Source: Lutraria lutraria (lineage: Eukaryota; Mollusca; Bivalvia; Venerida; Mactridae). Taken from it: a stretch of DNA of 64,000 nucleotides. Location of the stretch: contig OZ026833.1 in the NCBI GenBank assembly GCA_964023205.1, forward strand, positions 35,814,366 through 35,878,365, given 5' to 3'. Position numbers and translations under genes: made by a program. Each line of letters opens with the position of its first letter. The first letter of the stretch is position 1. The notes beneath the pieces were generated by a model. That model saw only the letters and a list, made by a program, of their open reading frames with translations. It was not told the DNA's origin and ran no database searches. Below, piece by piece: positions 1 through 11,567 of the stretch.

Positions 1-1100
1 GAATACGGTTCATTTCTTGGATTATGAACTTTAAACACTTTTCTGTCGTTATTTTGACTTGATCTTGGGCGGAGCATTTTCTAAAATAACGTGTCAATTT
101 CACTTATAAATATTGTGAAAAGATACATTTGCCATCACAAGATAAGCAAACATCCAGCAGAATGTAGACCTTTGGTGCTTAACTTGAAATCCATTGCCAG
201 TGACCCAATATGCTTTTCGCTGGACTTTATGACAGAACAATCATCAAGTGCGTGTAATTTGACTATTTGCGCATATGCGGGATATTGTACGATTTTCGGA
301 TTGACATTGGCTCAAGTTAATTGTCATACAAGGACAGTGCGATGTGAACTAAATATCCTTAAACCATATACCATTTAATGTATTTCGTTATTTATGCCGT
401 TTTTGCTTCTTCATAAATAATTCTGCATCAGTTTCTGAGTTTATCAACTATGAAGACTTGCTATGAATTGAAATGAGGAGTCAATGAAACAATTTATGAT
501 TACATTAGTAACGACAGATACCTGTGCTTAATGTGATTTTGATGTGATAAACATTGTTTTGCACGTCTTGAGCACTTTTGGGTGCAAATATATTCAGCCA
601 CTGTTTTGCTGTATAAATGTTTAATATGAACATGAAATCCACGGACAACTGTATAATCTTACATCTTGTTGTTAATGCACATATTGTGATAAAGTTTGTT
701 CCAGCAGAAAGCACATGGATGCACGTACTTCATTGAGACTTTAGTATATCATCAATTATAATTTATTTATTAGTTTCTGCAGTTTTTTAAATAGAGTATG
801 ATTACAGCTATATGCTATTTTGAAACTACCAGTAAACATGCAATTGTATCCTTGATAATATGAATTCATTGAAGCAAATGATATCAGTAAACTTTATAAA
901 ATGCATTTGTATAAATAAAATCTCCAAAATGCGAGTAATGTTATGACAAGCAGAAATATATCAGACAGTAAACAAAATACATACATGACATACAAGGTTT
1001 TCACCATAAACATGTTGTATCGTACACATTGATACTTCGATTCAACAATAGGAATTGGTCAAATCCTTAAACCATTTTGTACTTGCTCATCTGTCTGATT
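1..1100. other. no recognisable gene
   Basis: AT-rich DNA without a convincing coding exon. A 95-codon open frame at 91-378 has no motif I recognise and no supporting splice signals, so I do not call it. If SLC6 copy 1 is complete in the genome, its missing TM1-TM3 exons must lie left of base 1; none is visible here. Confidence 0.6.
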
Positions 1101-1459
1101 CTGCAGTACTCGATGTACAAAGACAATTTGCATATATATAGTTTATTTATTATAGTGACAGGCATAATAAAGAAATATACAACATTACATAATACATGAA
1201 TATTTTGCAAAAACCCAGCCTAATAAGGCTTATCAGTCACTTATTATAATAAATTATACATTTTATACGAGAAACATATAGTACATGTATATAAACACAG
1301 AAATGAAAAGAAAATAAAAACATTTATAAGTTACATAGACACAGTTTGTGATTAAATCAAAATATGTTATGAATGCAGGTACAATAGAACGGTATAATAT
1401 TTTACAATGAAAAATATATGATGTTAGGAGGAAATTTAAAGAAGAAATGTTAATAATAA

Positions 1460-2369
1460 TTAGATTCGACATTTTAAGGCTTCATTGATGAAAATACTTA
1501 AGGCTTTAATAGCTTCTGGAATACAAAAAAGTTTCTTAAGAGTGTCATAGAAATCATTGTGATTGATAATATTTAGGGGCGAAATGTTTAAGTAAAGTTT
1601 ATCTCTTAAGATCGCGAATTTTTGACAGATAAAGATAAAATGAATCTCAGTTTCAACTAATCCAGTATAACATTGCTTGCATATCCTAGATTCTCGTGGA
1701 ATATTTAGAAAACGTCCTGTTTGAATATTTAAAGGTAATGTGCCAGATCGGAGTTGAGTAAGGACAGATCTCAAATGTTTTTGCATATTCATTTTTATAT
1801 AGATTTCACATTCAAAAGTGCTCTTTACTTGTTTATATACATCAAGTCTTGATTGAGAAGAAATTTCGTTTAACCATTTGGGTTTAAATTTTTCTAAAAG
1901 TATATTTTGGGGTAATTTTTAAATCCCCACACAGATGCAGAATAGTCCATAATAGGGATTATTTTGGAATTGTATATTTTAATGAAAGAAGAAAACATAA
2001 CATCTGTTTGATTAAATAACATATAAATTAACGACGAGAATGCTCTACTTGCTGATTCGCAAAGAACATTTGCTGTCTCTGTAAAATCAAGAAATTCATT
2101 CAGGACGACACTTAAGTACTTGTATTTTTCACATATCTATCTATCTGAGAATTACCCAGTTTAAAAATAACGGAAGTCCTAGGTTTGCATTTTTTCCTGA
2201 AGTGAATAATTTTTGTTTTACTGATATTTACAGACATAACATTTTTCGAACACCAATTATATAGATGGTTTAACATAAGTTGAAGATTTGTTTCATTCGG
2301 AGCTATTAAGGCATCATACTGACAGGGTTCAAAGGACAAAATATTCGGACAACACGATACATATAGCAA
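1460..2369 (-). mobile_element. decayed non-LTR retrotransposon (LINE) fragment, RT C-terminal part
   Basis: Read on the minus strand. The segment 2369-2112 encodes the part of a reverse transcriptase just after the catalytic box, with a NISKTKIIHF-type stretch; the box itself is degraded. Between 2110 and 1800 the frame is broken, but a DYSASVWGF-like stretch remains at about 1950, typical of the thumb region. The segment 1792-1460 encodes the C-terminal zinc-binding region (ICKQC, then an H and a distal C). It is 5' truncated and frameshifted, hence dead. It abuts the left limit of homology between the two SLC6 copies (about 2345), so its insertion or a recombination at it may have set that limit. 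I cannot name the clade. Confidence 0.75.
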
Positions 2370-2607
2370 TATAATTAGTATTATTATTCTAGTAACTCTT
2401 TTATGTTGTGCTTGTGTGGAAAGAATATCAACCCAACTTACTCCAGCATCATAATCCTACGTCTGCTGCATAAATCACTGCTCATGGCGGAATGAAGAAT
2501 TCGAAACATGATATCCAGTAACAGACAATTGTAGTGCCATATTCAATAGAATAGTGAAAACTAAAGTGTTGTTTATATTTGTGTTATTATTCATTGTTTA
2601 ATTGTAG

Positions 2608-5600
2608 TCGTTTTGTGTTGAGAGTGCATGAGTCAGACGGTATTGATGACATCAGTGGTATGAGTTTGAAGAACTTACTTTGTTTATTGTTTGTGTGGCT
2701 GGTCATATTCTTCTGTTTAATGAAGGGGATTAAATTTACAGGAAAGGTAATAGTGGTAAACAATCAATTGGTATTTCGATGTAATTGTTTCTTGTTATAT
2801 GATTTTCTTTTGGTATCGTGTAGGTCTGCTTTGTTAAAGTTCAATGTTTTTGAAACGGGCCTAGTAGAAATTACAATTGTATGCAAGTGAACATCATGTC
2901 TGTAAACGTCTGTTAGATTAACAACGCCCTTTGTATTTATTTGTTCATGATCACAGAAGAACCAGATGTCATAGAAGATGTAAAAATGGGGAATAATACA
3001 TATTGATGATAAATTGAAAAAGAAAACATCATGAGCTAATTAAAAAATTATTTGCAGGTAATGTAATCGTGTATGTACATTATAATTACATTTATGACAT
3101 TAATATACTTCAGATTGTGTACTTCACAGCTACGATACCGTATGTATTGTTGGTTGCCTTGTTAGTACGTGGATTGACTCTACCAGGGTTTACACAGGGA
3201 ATAGAATTCTACGTTATTCCCGACTGGGAACGGCTGAAGGAATCTAATGTATTAGTCTAGTCTAAACTAATCATTAAGCTTAATGGGTGGTCTGATACGG
3301 CTTTTCAATAATTTGATGTCATATTTAAATACTAGTACGGTTCTGTACTTTAGTCATTCAACTAAGCCATCCATTTGTGCAACTCTTGGGTTTAATCTCG
3401 CACGATGTACCAGGTTCGTTTGGTTAATTTTCTAGTTAAACGATTGATGAATACACAATGCTCGCACTAGAGTAGAGTGGATGTCATTTTGTAATCCAGC
3501 TGAATAGCTTCCTCACATCTGATATGTGGCTGGTCCCGAGCGGGATTCGAACGCACTGGTTGCCAGTCAGGGACTGTAAACACTTTTTATGTATTAGTAT
3601 ATTCGTCCATGTTTTATTTTTCGTTAGGCGTTTCTGTTTTCAACTTTCAAGTAATATATAGGCGGACACCAGTGTTTCAATGCAAGTTAATATATTATTC
3701 CATATGAATCAACTACACACTTAGAAAATAATGTCTTCTACAAGTTGTTATTATCTATGTAAGAAAAAACTCATTGCAAATCCGTGTTCTTTCAGGTGTG
3801 GGCCGATGCGGCGACACAGATATTTTACTCTCTAGGACTAGCATCTGGTGCTCTGGCGTATATGTCTAGTTATAACAAATTCAAAGAAAATTGTTTTCGG
3901 TAAGCCAATACAACACGGAGAGGGTAGCAATGAATAGGGCGGGCATTAACTCTAGTCGTCGCTTCTTTGAACACATCTTCAAAAGTATGCACTCGGACTA
4001 ATAAGTGACACATTTTATAAATTTATTTCTGCAAAGCAATACCATGGACAATTATGCACTATAGAACCACTTACCAGTGGTCCTTTGCTCTGTTTACAGC
4101 GTAAAAGATCAGGAATTAAACTGATAAAAAAGTGAGAATAGGTTGATGGTTTTATTTTTCCGAAATACATTAAATTAGTAATTCAGTAAACTTAATTATG
4201 TTGTCTCTTTTTATTCAGGAATTCGCTCATCGTGGCGTTTATTAATTGTGGAACCAGTGTCTTTGCAGGTTTTGTCATCTTTTCTCTAGTTGGTTTCATG
4301 GCACACACAATGAATCAGAAAGTGGAAGATGTCGTTGATAAAGGTATGTAACAAGTAATACAAACGTGTCGCCTCATATCACAAGAGCCTGATAATGGTA
4401 TGCAAGTGATATGAAAAGTGAGAGGGGATGCATATCAAAATATCTTTATATGACATTCTTATCTTCCCATATTTCCTACAGTGTAAGCTAAATGCATTTT
4501 AATGTAAACTAACAATACGTGGGAATGTCACATTTTAATAGGCCCGTAAAACCAGTTCAAACCCTTTGTAGACCCTTCCAATGATTACTTTGTCTGTCGG
4601 TTTTAATGTTTTAGTAGGTTTCTGGAATGGTAGTACTTTGGTGAAGGTTAGACTTACTGTATTATTTATGTAGATATCCTTTTTTTATTTGTATTATGAC
4701 ACTTGTAATTTTAGGACCCGGTTTGGCATTCATCGCTTATCCTGAAGGCTTGGCACGACTTCCCATGTCATCGCTTTGGGCGTTCTTATTCTTCGTTATG
4801 CTCTTCGCCCTTGGTCTCGGCAATATGGTAAAAAGACACATTCTGTATGGTGTTTAAACTATTTGTTACCAATTATTGTATTAATGATTTAAATATGCCA
4901 TGTTACTTTACCTCGTTTGTTTCTTGATAATATGTGTATTAATACAATGTGTTGTGGAGTATGTTCTGTTTAGTTGGGTTACGATTATTTACAACATTCT
5001 TTTCATTGTCGCATTATCACTATATGTCATTAAACCACTAATAATAATTATCGCTTTGTTACTGCCAGTCAAATGCTACTAATAAAAATAAATTTCTCAT
5101 GATAACAGATAGTGTCAGTGGGTTCGACGTTGTACAGTATTATGGACTTATGGCCGCATGTTACGCATAAGAGGAAGGTTCTCGTATTTCTCGTCTGTTT
5201 CGTGTTTTTTGTCTTGGCAATTCCTATGACTACAAAGGTACATTCTTTTTTAGTCCACAATTGTTAATGTAACATGTGCATGCTATTAATTAATAGGACT
5301 TGAGAACGACACATTGCCTACCGGCGTGATCTAAATTGGCTTTGAGCGCAGGAAAATGACCCTTACGACATTTTTTTGACAATTTCATTTTTTGGTAGAA
5401 TATGAAAGATAATTCATTTTGCTCTATTTTAAGCTACAGTTTATGTTTCTATGTAGTATACTTCGCTCGGTATGGCCATTTACACACATTGTGTGTAATA
5501 GCAAGATTTCACAACGTCAAAATAAAAACGCAAGCTTAATTTCATTGGATTAGTTTATCTGGCATTGAATCAGCTGTATGTGTTAAATTATTTAATATAG

Positions 5601-8600
5601 TTTAAGTTTATTTCAATACACTGGTATACAAAGTAATTGAAGTGTTTGTCTGATACGTATACAGTGTACACGAAAACTGATTTCAGCAGCATAAATATTC
5701 GACTGTATTGATAACTATTTGTACTTACAAACGTTCATAATAAGAATACCTCGTCTTGGTCAAAATTTGATCCTTCTGTCGATCAGATCATACAATGAGA
5801 ATATCCTGCTTTTACGTATTTATTCGGTACCATTATAATTTTTATACACATTTTGGTCCCGGTATTACGACCATTCGGAACGTTTAAACTTTAAGCACTA
5901 CCCAATTAGGCATATGTGTAAACACGCTCGTAAAACAAATGTCATTGTACACGACTGAATGGTTGTAATAAACAACTGATAAAGCGGTCTTTTAGATTCA
6001 ATTATCATCGGTCGATTAATTGCTGTTGTCGATATTTGTTTGCTCGTCAAGATGTTAACGTGCCGTCACAAAAAATACAAGATTGTTGCAAGGTCTTGGA
6101 TAGGTACGTATATTTGCTAATTATCAGTGTTTTTAGTGGTCCTTTATTATCCTTGTAAGTTTTTTTATGAGTGAACAATTTCTATTTCATCATCATTCTT
6201 GCATTTTTAAAACATCACAGAATACTGTATATATTATCAGGGTTCTCAATAACAGCAGGCTTCAGGCCAATTTAGCAGCTTAGAAATGTGTTTGGGCGGT
6301 TAGGAATCTTTAAAGTTCATAAAATATAGCTGTAAAAATGCCCTTGGCATCCCTAGCAGGCTTGTTAGTCTAACTGTTGGGCCTGTTAGCCACAAACTTA
6401 TTTAGAACCCTGTATTATTAAACGTTTGTTTTGAAATGGACAAATGTGCAAGAAATTATCCAATATCAAAAATAAAAATATTTTTTATTATAATGGTCCC
6501 TGAGCAATTGAAATTATCAGCTGATTAGTAACTCAATAACTGTCATGTTAAGAAATATTTCAGATCAGATATACTTGTGTATCGAATAAGAAACCACATG
6601 AAAATGATGAGAATGTTTCTTTGACAAAAGGTCTTTTTATTCATCTGACAATGTCATTATGCAAACATCAAGTATACACTGGTGTTCATGAATTATGATA
6701 AACGCTGAATGAATCGACAGTGAACTAATAAATGAAATTTCTGTAAGAATTCAGTGCCTTGGGTATCAGAGGTGATATGCTGGTGTCTAACTTTATTTGC
6801 TTTATTTTTGGTTCTCAAAATTTTCATTGCATTCAAAGGATGGAATGAAATAAATAAACAAACATTATTATCTTTATTATAATAATCAGCATTTGATTTA
6901 TGCATGGATGTAGTGTATGCGATTTAGAATATGAACCAATGTATATTCTGTAGTGTTAATAATATTTATATTTTGTTATTGGTCATTATTGACATTAAAA
7001 GCACATAGAGATGTTTATTATATATTTTCAGGTCTCAGAAGAGAAACCAGTGACCAACAGATGAACTGAATATTCTAATGTGTGGATTGTAATAAGTAAT
7101 ATCCCAAATTCAGATGTAAGGGTTACTGGTTAGTGTACCCTGAGGAGAAAAATGCTTTGAAATTAGGAAATTACTAGGACTACACGCATACTGATTAAAA
7201 GAGATGGTCTAATTGTTTCAGAGACCGACATAAGACTTTATTCATATCAATTTGTGGGGAATGTTGATTAAGACAGGGTGAATAAATGGATTTGTTTTAA
7301 TAGACAAAACTTTCCATATAACATATTGTACATTTATGAATCATTCCATATGAGGCATTCAAGCAATATAATCCATGGTTAAATTCACCGATAAGTGGTC
7401 TGACAGGCTTTCTTTAAGTTTCTTAAGTACTGTAATGTGTAACCTCATCCCTGATATACTGGCAGGTGGATTCATCATTTCAGGGTAAGAGACAGGAGCT
7501 GGAGGAGGACTTTTCATAACAATGACTTCATTCTCATTGCTGACAGCTGTCTGATTTTTCTCTTACAAATACATATGATTTGTGAATGGATGTAAAACGA
7601 CTTAGTAATAATTTAATCGTTTTGAAGTATCATTTTCCCGTCATACCAGAAATGAAAACAAAGAACATTTATTGAGGACAACACATTTAGTATTACATAT
7701 GAACATAAAATGTTTATTACTCAATTTCTTATCTTTGATATACTAATATGTATACACAAACAATGATTGATTAGGCCCAGAATAATTTCATTAAAGATGC
7801 TTGTATGACTATGATGAAAATAAATATTCACCAAACCCAATTTTGTTCTCCATTTGTATCTTGGAATGGAATAGCTTTGTATGTTTTACCAGACTTGTTG
7901 ACCACTTCAGCAAGATCAGTTAGTTTTCATGCAGCCAACCTCCATTACAGATTTTATCAGACCAAATGCTCCATCAATACAACACATGAATGTTTCAAAA
8001 TTATATTAATGTGTTAAGATGTGAACAATGTGTTACAAATCTATGAACTAATTGCAATAACTTATTTATCATTATGCATTTAAAATATGTACACTTTGAC
8101 TGTACATTATTTATTTAAAATTCACTTTGAAATTTTCTTTCTTTTAGGTACATGTTAAACCTTGTATACAATTACACACCACCTTTCACTGTAACCATGT
8201 TTATAAAAAACAATTATGGCACGTACTTATGACACCATTAGGACATTGTAATCCTTACCCATCAGTTCCTGTATGAATTTATATTTACATTGTGTATTAT
8301 TTGTTAAGTAAAATTGATAACTCAGCTGATCATGTACTTCATATAGGCTGTTGAATGAACAGTCAAAATATCAATAGATAGGCTACACAAATCAATACAG
8401 GCTGCCATGTGTTACTTTTTTACTTTGAACTCACTGAAAAGTTGGTCAACTCAAGAGAGGAATAAATCTGGTATTACGAACCTAATTTGTTTTGTCTTCC
8501 TCAAACCTGGGACCATTATAATGGCCCCAGATCAAACCAACAACTAAACAGCGAAAGTCTCTAAAAGGAATTCAAACTAATTTACTCTTACGTGAATCTG

Positions 8601-11567
8601 ATCGAAAGAAGTACACACATTCCAGACAGGTATGTACGATGGGTCCCCACGGTGCCGGTGTACTACATGAAATTTATTTAAATGAAGAAATTTCCACGAA
8701 TATACACACAATTATATTAACTATATTCACTCACTCACATAATATTTTTACAACATGATCACTATCGAAATGTTTTAAGTCATTTCGTGTCAATATCGGT
8801 ACAGATATGAAGATCGTAGCAGGAGACAACTCCATGCAGCCGGTGTACAGTACACGTAAATAAATGTCTAAATATTTATTGCACCACTCTCTTTCCCGCT
8901 GAAATTGATTCCATTTGTTTATCATTTGTTTATGACGTCATGACCTGTCTAATTAGTGTAATATTTCATTGCAAAAGACACACATATGTAAAATGGAGAG
9001 GAAGGATAGGGTTTAATTCGTAACTGCTTGTGAATAGAGCGAAATGGAGGTAAGATAAATGAACATCAGAGTTCTATGTACGTTAGCTAAATATACGGGA
9101 TGTTTTATATGCAAGTGATAAAAAGTCCGGGAATTTACCCGTAAATTATAAGTAGTGGGCGTTTATATGTTGGTAACATCGCGATATTCGTGTTCACATG
9201 GAGTCAGATCAGCGCGGCAAAAAGGACCGGCAGACGACTCATATTTAAACTTGGTTTAAAGCGAGCAAACTGAATCTTTCACGAAGTCAGGTTAAAAATG
9301 CAATAAAAAATTATCAATTATTTGGTAAACGTACATTTTTGGTGCGGTTTCTTCATATAAAGCACGCAAAAACAGCGAATGTTAAACCCGGAAATAAATT
9401 ATTGTTTACATAGCGTCATTGGATCCGCGCGGTCATGTATAAACCTTTGTATCGACGTTCTCGTCTCATTGTCGTAAGGGACGTTTTTCCTAGTTCCATT
9501 TAGTATGATACTGTCTGTATTTGTTATATTTGATTATACTTTGCTTCTGGTGAATTCATGTCTGCCACATGAATAGTAGATCTGCATTATTATTCTAGAA
9601 TTTAATCAAATAATAAGATGACAATCGAATAATGGTTTCTAAGCATGTCGTTAACGTTCCACGAATATACACTGTAGTCAAATGTGAACTTTTATTTCAT
9701 TCTATTCCCACCTTTTTTCCTACACAAATACTTTCTATTTTTACAGGGAGGTATATTGGTGCTAACTTTGATGGACTGGTACTTGGGTTCCTTTAATATT
9801 GTTATTGTTGGCCTCTGTGAACTTCTTGTCATCGTGTATGTGTATGGTAAGCTTACAAATAGGTTTATATGGTGTCCCTCAAATATCTTTTTGTATATTC
9901 ACATACAAATGTATAAATATGTGTCATTTATATCTTTGAAAAGCTATTTCGATGACACCTGTTATTTCCCAACAAGCGTATGGCCTGAAGTAGTCCTGCT
10001 TTTGCTTTAAGTCGGTTTGTTTAATTTTGAACTTGTAATTTAATTTCAAACAATAATAATGAGCGTTCTTTTTTCTCCTACATAAAAAGACCCCATTCCA
10101 TTCATTCAGATACAAAATATTCTCAGTATTGTATTATATTATATATCACGGCGTTACATTCAGCCAATGTTTGATTAAAAATTTACAAAAATGAACTCGG
10201 CCTTTCATATAATGCATTATATAACCATAATTCACAAATTGCTCATGAAACATAATTTTCATAACGCATTGCACGTCGGGAGAGTGATAGCGCTTTAAAG
10301 AAGACCCGTTCGAACCAAACTAGTGACAAGATACAAACCTGTCATGAAATAATTGTTATAAATAAGTGTATCTGAAGCATATGAATATTTCAACAATTCA
10401 AATATAGTGTCATTCAAGCCGTACCTCTTGAATGTTAAGACAGATTTTCATTTTCAGGATTCAGAAAATGGATGACAGATATAGAGATGATGATTGGAAA
10501 ACGTAGTGTTATATTCTGGTCTTACTACATTCCGATGTGGTGTTTTATAACTCCACTATGTATGATAGTGAGTATAACAATGTGATCTGCCTTTTATAAA
10601 GCTCTCCCCTTTGCATGATAGTGAGTTTGTCTAAGTCATATCGATTTTTTATTTATAACCAAGGAGACTTCTAACGCAAAAGTTCCATTGTTAAATGTTT
10701 TAAAAATTAAGTATGACAATGACAACTAATTTAACATTCCAGTACTACAATGACGAACAATTGACACCAGTATACGTAAGCAATCACTTTTTTCAAAATA
10801 CACATAATAATCAACACGTAACTTAACTAGAAATACTGCATACACTGCACTCGACCTGTCATGTGATGAGAATGATATCAAAAGTTAGTCTTAAGATATC
10901 TTTGTTAATTACAATTTCAGTTCATAATCGTTATGTCTATTGCTTGGCACACGCCTGTTTCTTATGATGACGATGGCGTTTACCCCGAATGGGCACAAGC
11001 CATTGGTTGGTTGCTGTGCATGCTCCCAGTGGCCTGTATAGTCATTGGTCTAGTAGTTGGATGCATCAGATATCGCGGAAATGTAAGAACTACGTAAATA
11101 CTACTGACTTTTAAGACTTAAGAGCTTTTCCAAGTATTTGTATAATTCTTCTCGAATAATGTAAAGTAAAAAAATAGAATTATGATAGAAACCTATTAAC
11201 TTAGGTTTTTCTCAATTTTTATAATTTGTAATAACTATTTTCTTCTTACCTAGGTGGTAATGTTTGTAAGTACGACATTTGCTCTATATATATGTATTCA
11301 TTATCACTTTATTTTTTTTTTATTAGGGAGCATCGCTACACTTGGTAGTGTTAACAGCTAAGTATTTAATTTCACACGTCCTGTATATTTACAATGAAAT
11401 ATCAAAATTAATGTTCATCGCTCAATTTTTAATCTAAATATATTTCACAGTTGTCTGCAGCTACACGGCCAAAACCTGAATGGGGACCACGTCTGAAAGT
11501 CCATCGTTCAGGCCGTTACTATGGTGATAACTATGGTTATGAACCTGATGTTGAAGAAGAATTATAA
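2608..11567 (+). CDS. SLC6-family Na+/Cl- neurotransmitter/glycine-like transporter, copy 1 (5' part absent)
   Basis: Ten exons with consistent phases: 2608-2746, 3114-3248, 3796-3899, 4219-4343, 4715-4827, 5109-5237, 9747-9846, 10458-10567, 10921-11082, 11451-11567 (stop TAA). They encode the end of extracellular loop 2 and TM4 to the C-terminus of a 12-helix SLC6 transporter, which moves a small amine or amino acid into the cell with Na+. Diagnostic blocks are [14 protein letters not shown] and SSYNKF (TM6), [12 protein letters not shown] (before TM8), [16 protein letters not shown] (TM10-11) and [17 protein letters not shown] (C-terminus). TM1-TM3 exons are absent, so the gene is either cut by the window edge or a truncated duplicate. 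In TM8 the usual LDS is LGN, losing the Asp of the Na2 site. Exon 2 uses donor AAT|GTATTA, the position shared with copy 2. Substrate cannot be told; glycine-transporter-like by impression only. Confidence 0.88.
3519..3580 (-). repeat. tRNA-like SINE relic in intron, shared with copy 2
   Basis: On the minus strand a B-box-like GCGTTCGAATCCCGC is visible at about 3535-3552. The homologous intron of copy 2 has a more degraded version near 26933-27010, so the insertion predates the tandem duplication. Confidence 0.45.
5238..9746. other. long intron of SLC6 copy 1
   Basis: A 4.5-kb intron between the TM9 and TM10 exons. Apart from the small inverted-repeat element at 6238-6412 I see no gene. The matching intron of copy 2 is only about 330 bp (30212-30537), so this one expanded in copy 1 or shrank in copy 2. 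Confidence 0.7.
6238..6412. mobile_element. MITE-like element, 175 bp, with TATTAT target duplication
   Basis: The ends are CAGGGTTCTCAATAA and TTATTTAGAACCCTG, an imperfect inverted pair, flanked on both sides by TATTAT (6232-6237 and 6413-6418). It has no coding capacity. Length, inverted ends and direct flanking repeat fit a non-autonomous DNA transposon; I cannot assign the superfamily. Confidence 0.65.
11254..11265 (+). other. candidate 12-nt microexon in last intron of SLC6 copy 1
   Basis: A pyrimidine tract ending CTTACCTAG is followed by GTGGTAATGTTT and a perfect donor GTAAGT. Both flanking exon junctions are phase 0, so inclusion would add four residues (VVMF) without a frame change. 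The same arrangement is present in copy 2, but the whole intron is nearly identical there, so the similarity is weak evidence. Confidence 0.3.

Noticed and set aside
91..378. 95-codon plus-strand open frame as a gene or SLC6 exon
   Set aside because: No transporter motif, no splice signals that fit the phase of the TM4 exon, and composition like the surrounding DNA.
3249..3260. Donor GTCTAG after VL for the TM5-region exon of SLC6 copy 1
   Set aside because: Copy 2 has no GT at that place and its frame would stop; the shared donor after AAT (3248, 26830) restores the family-typical junction before VWADAA.
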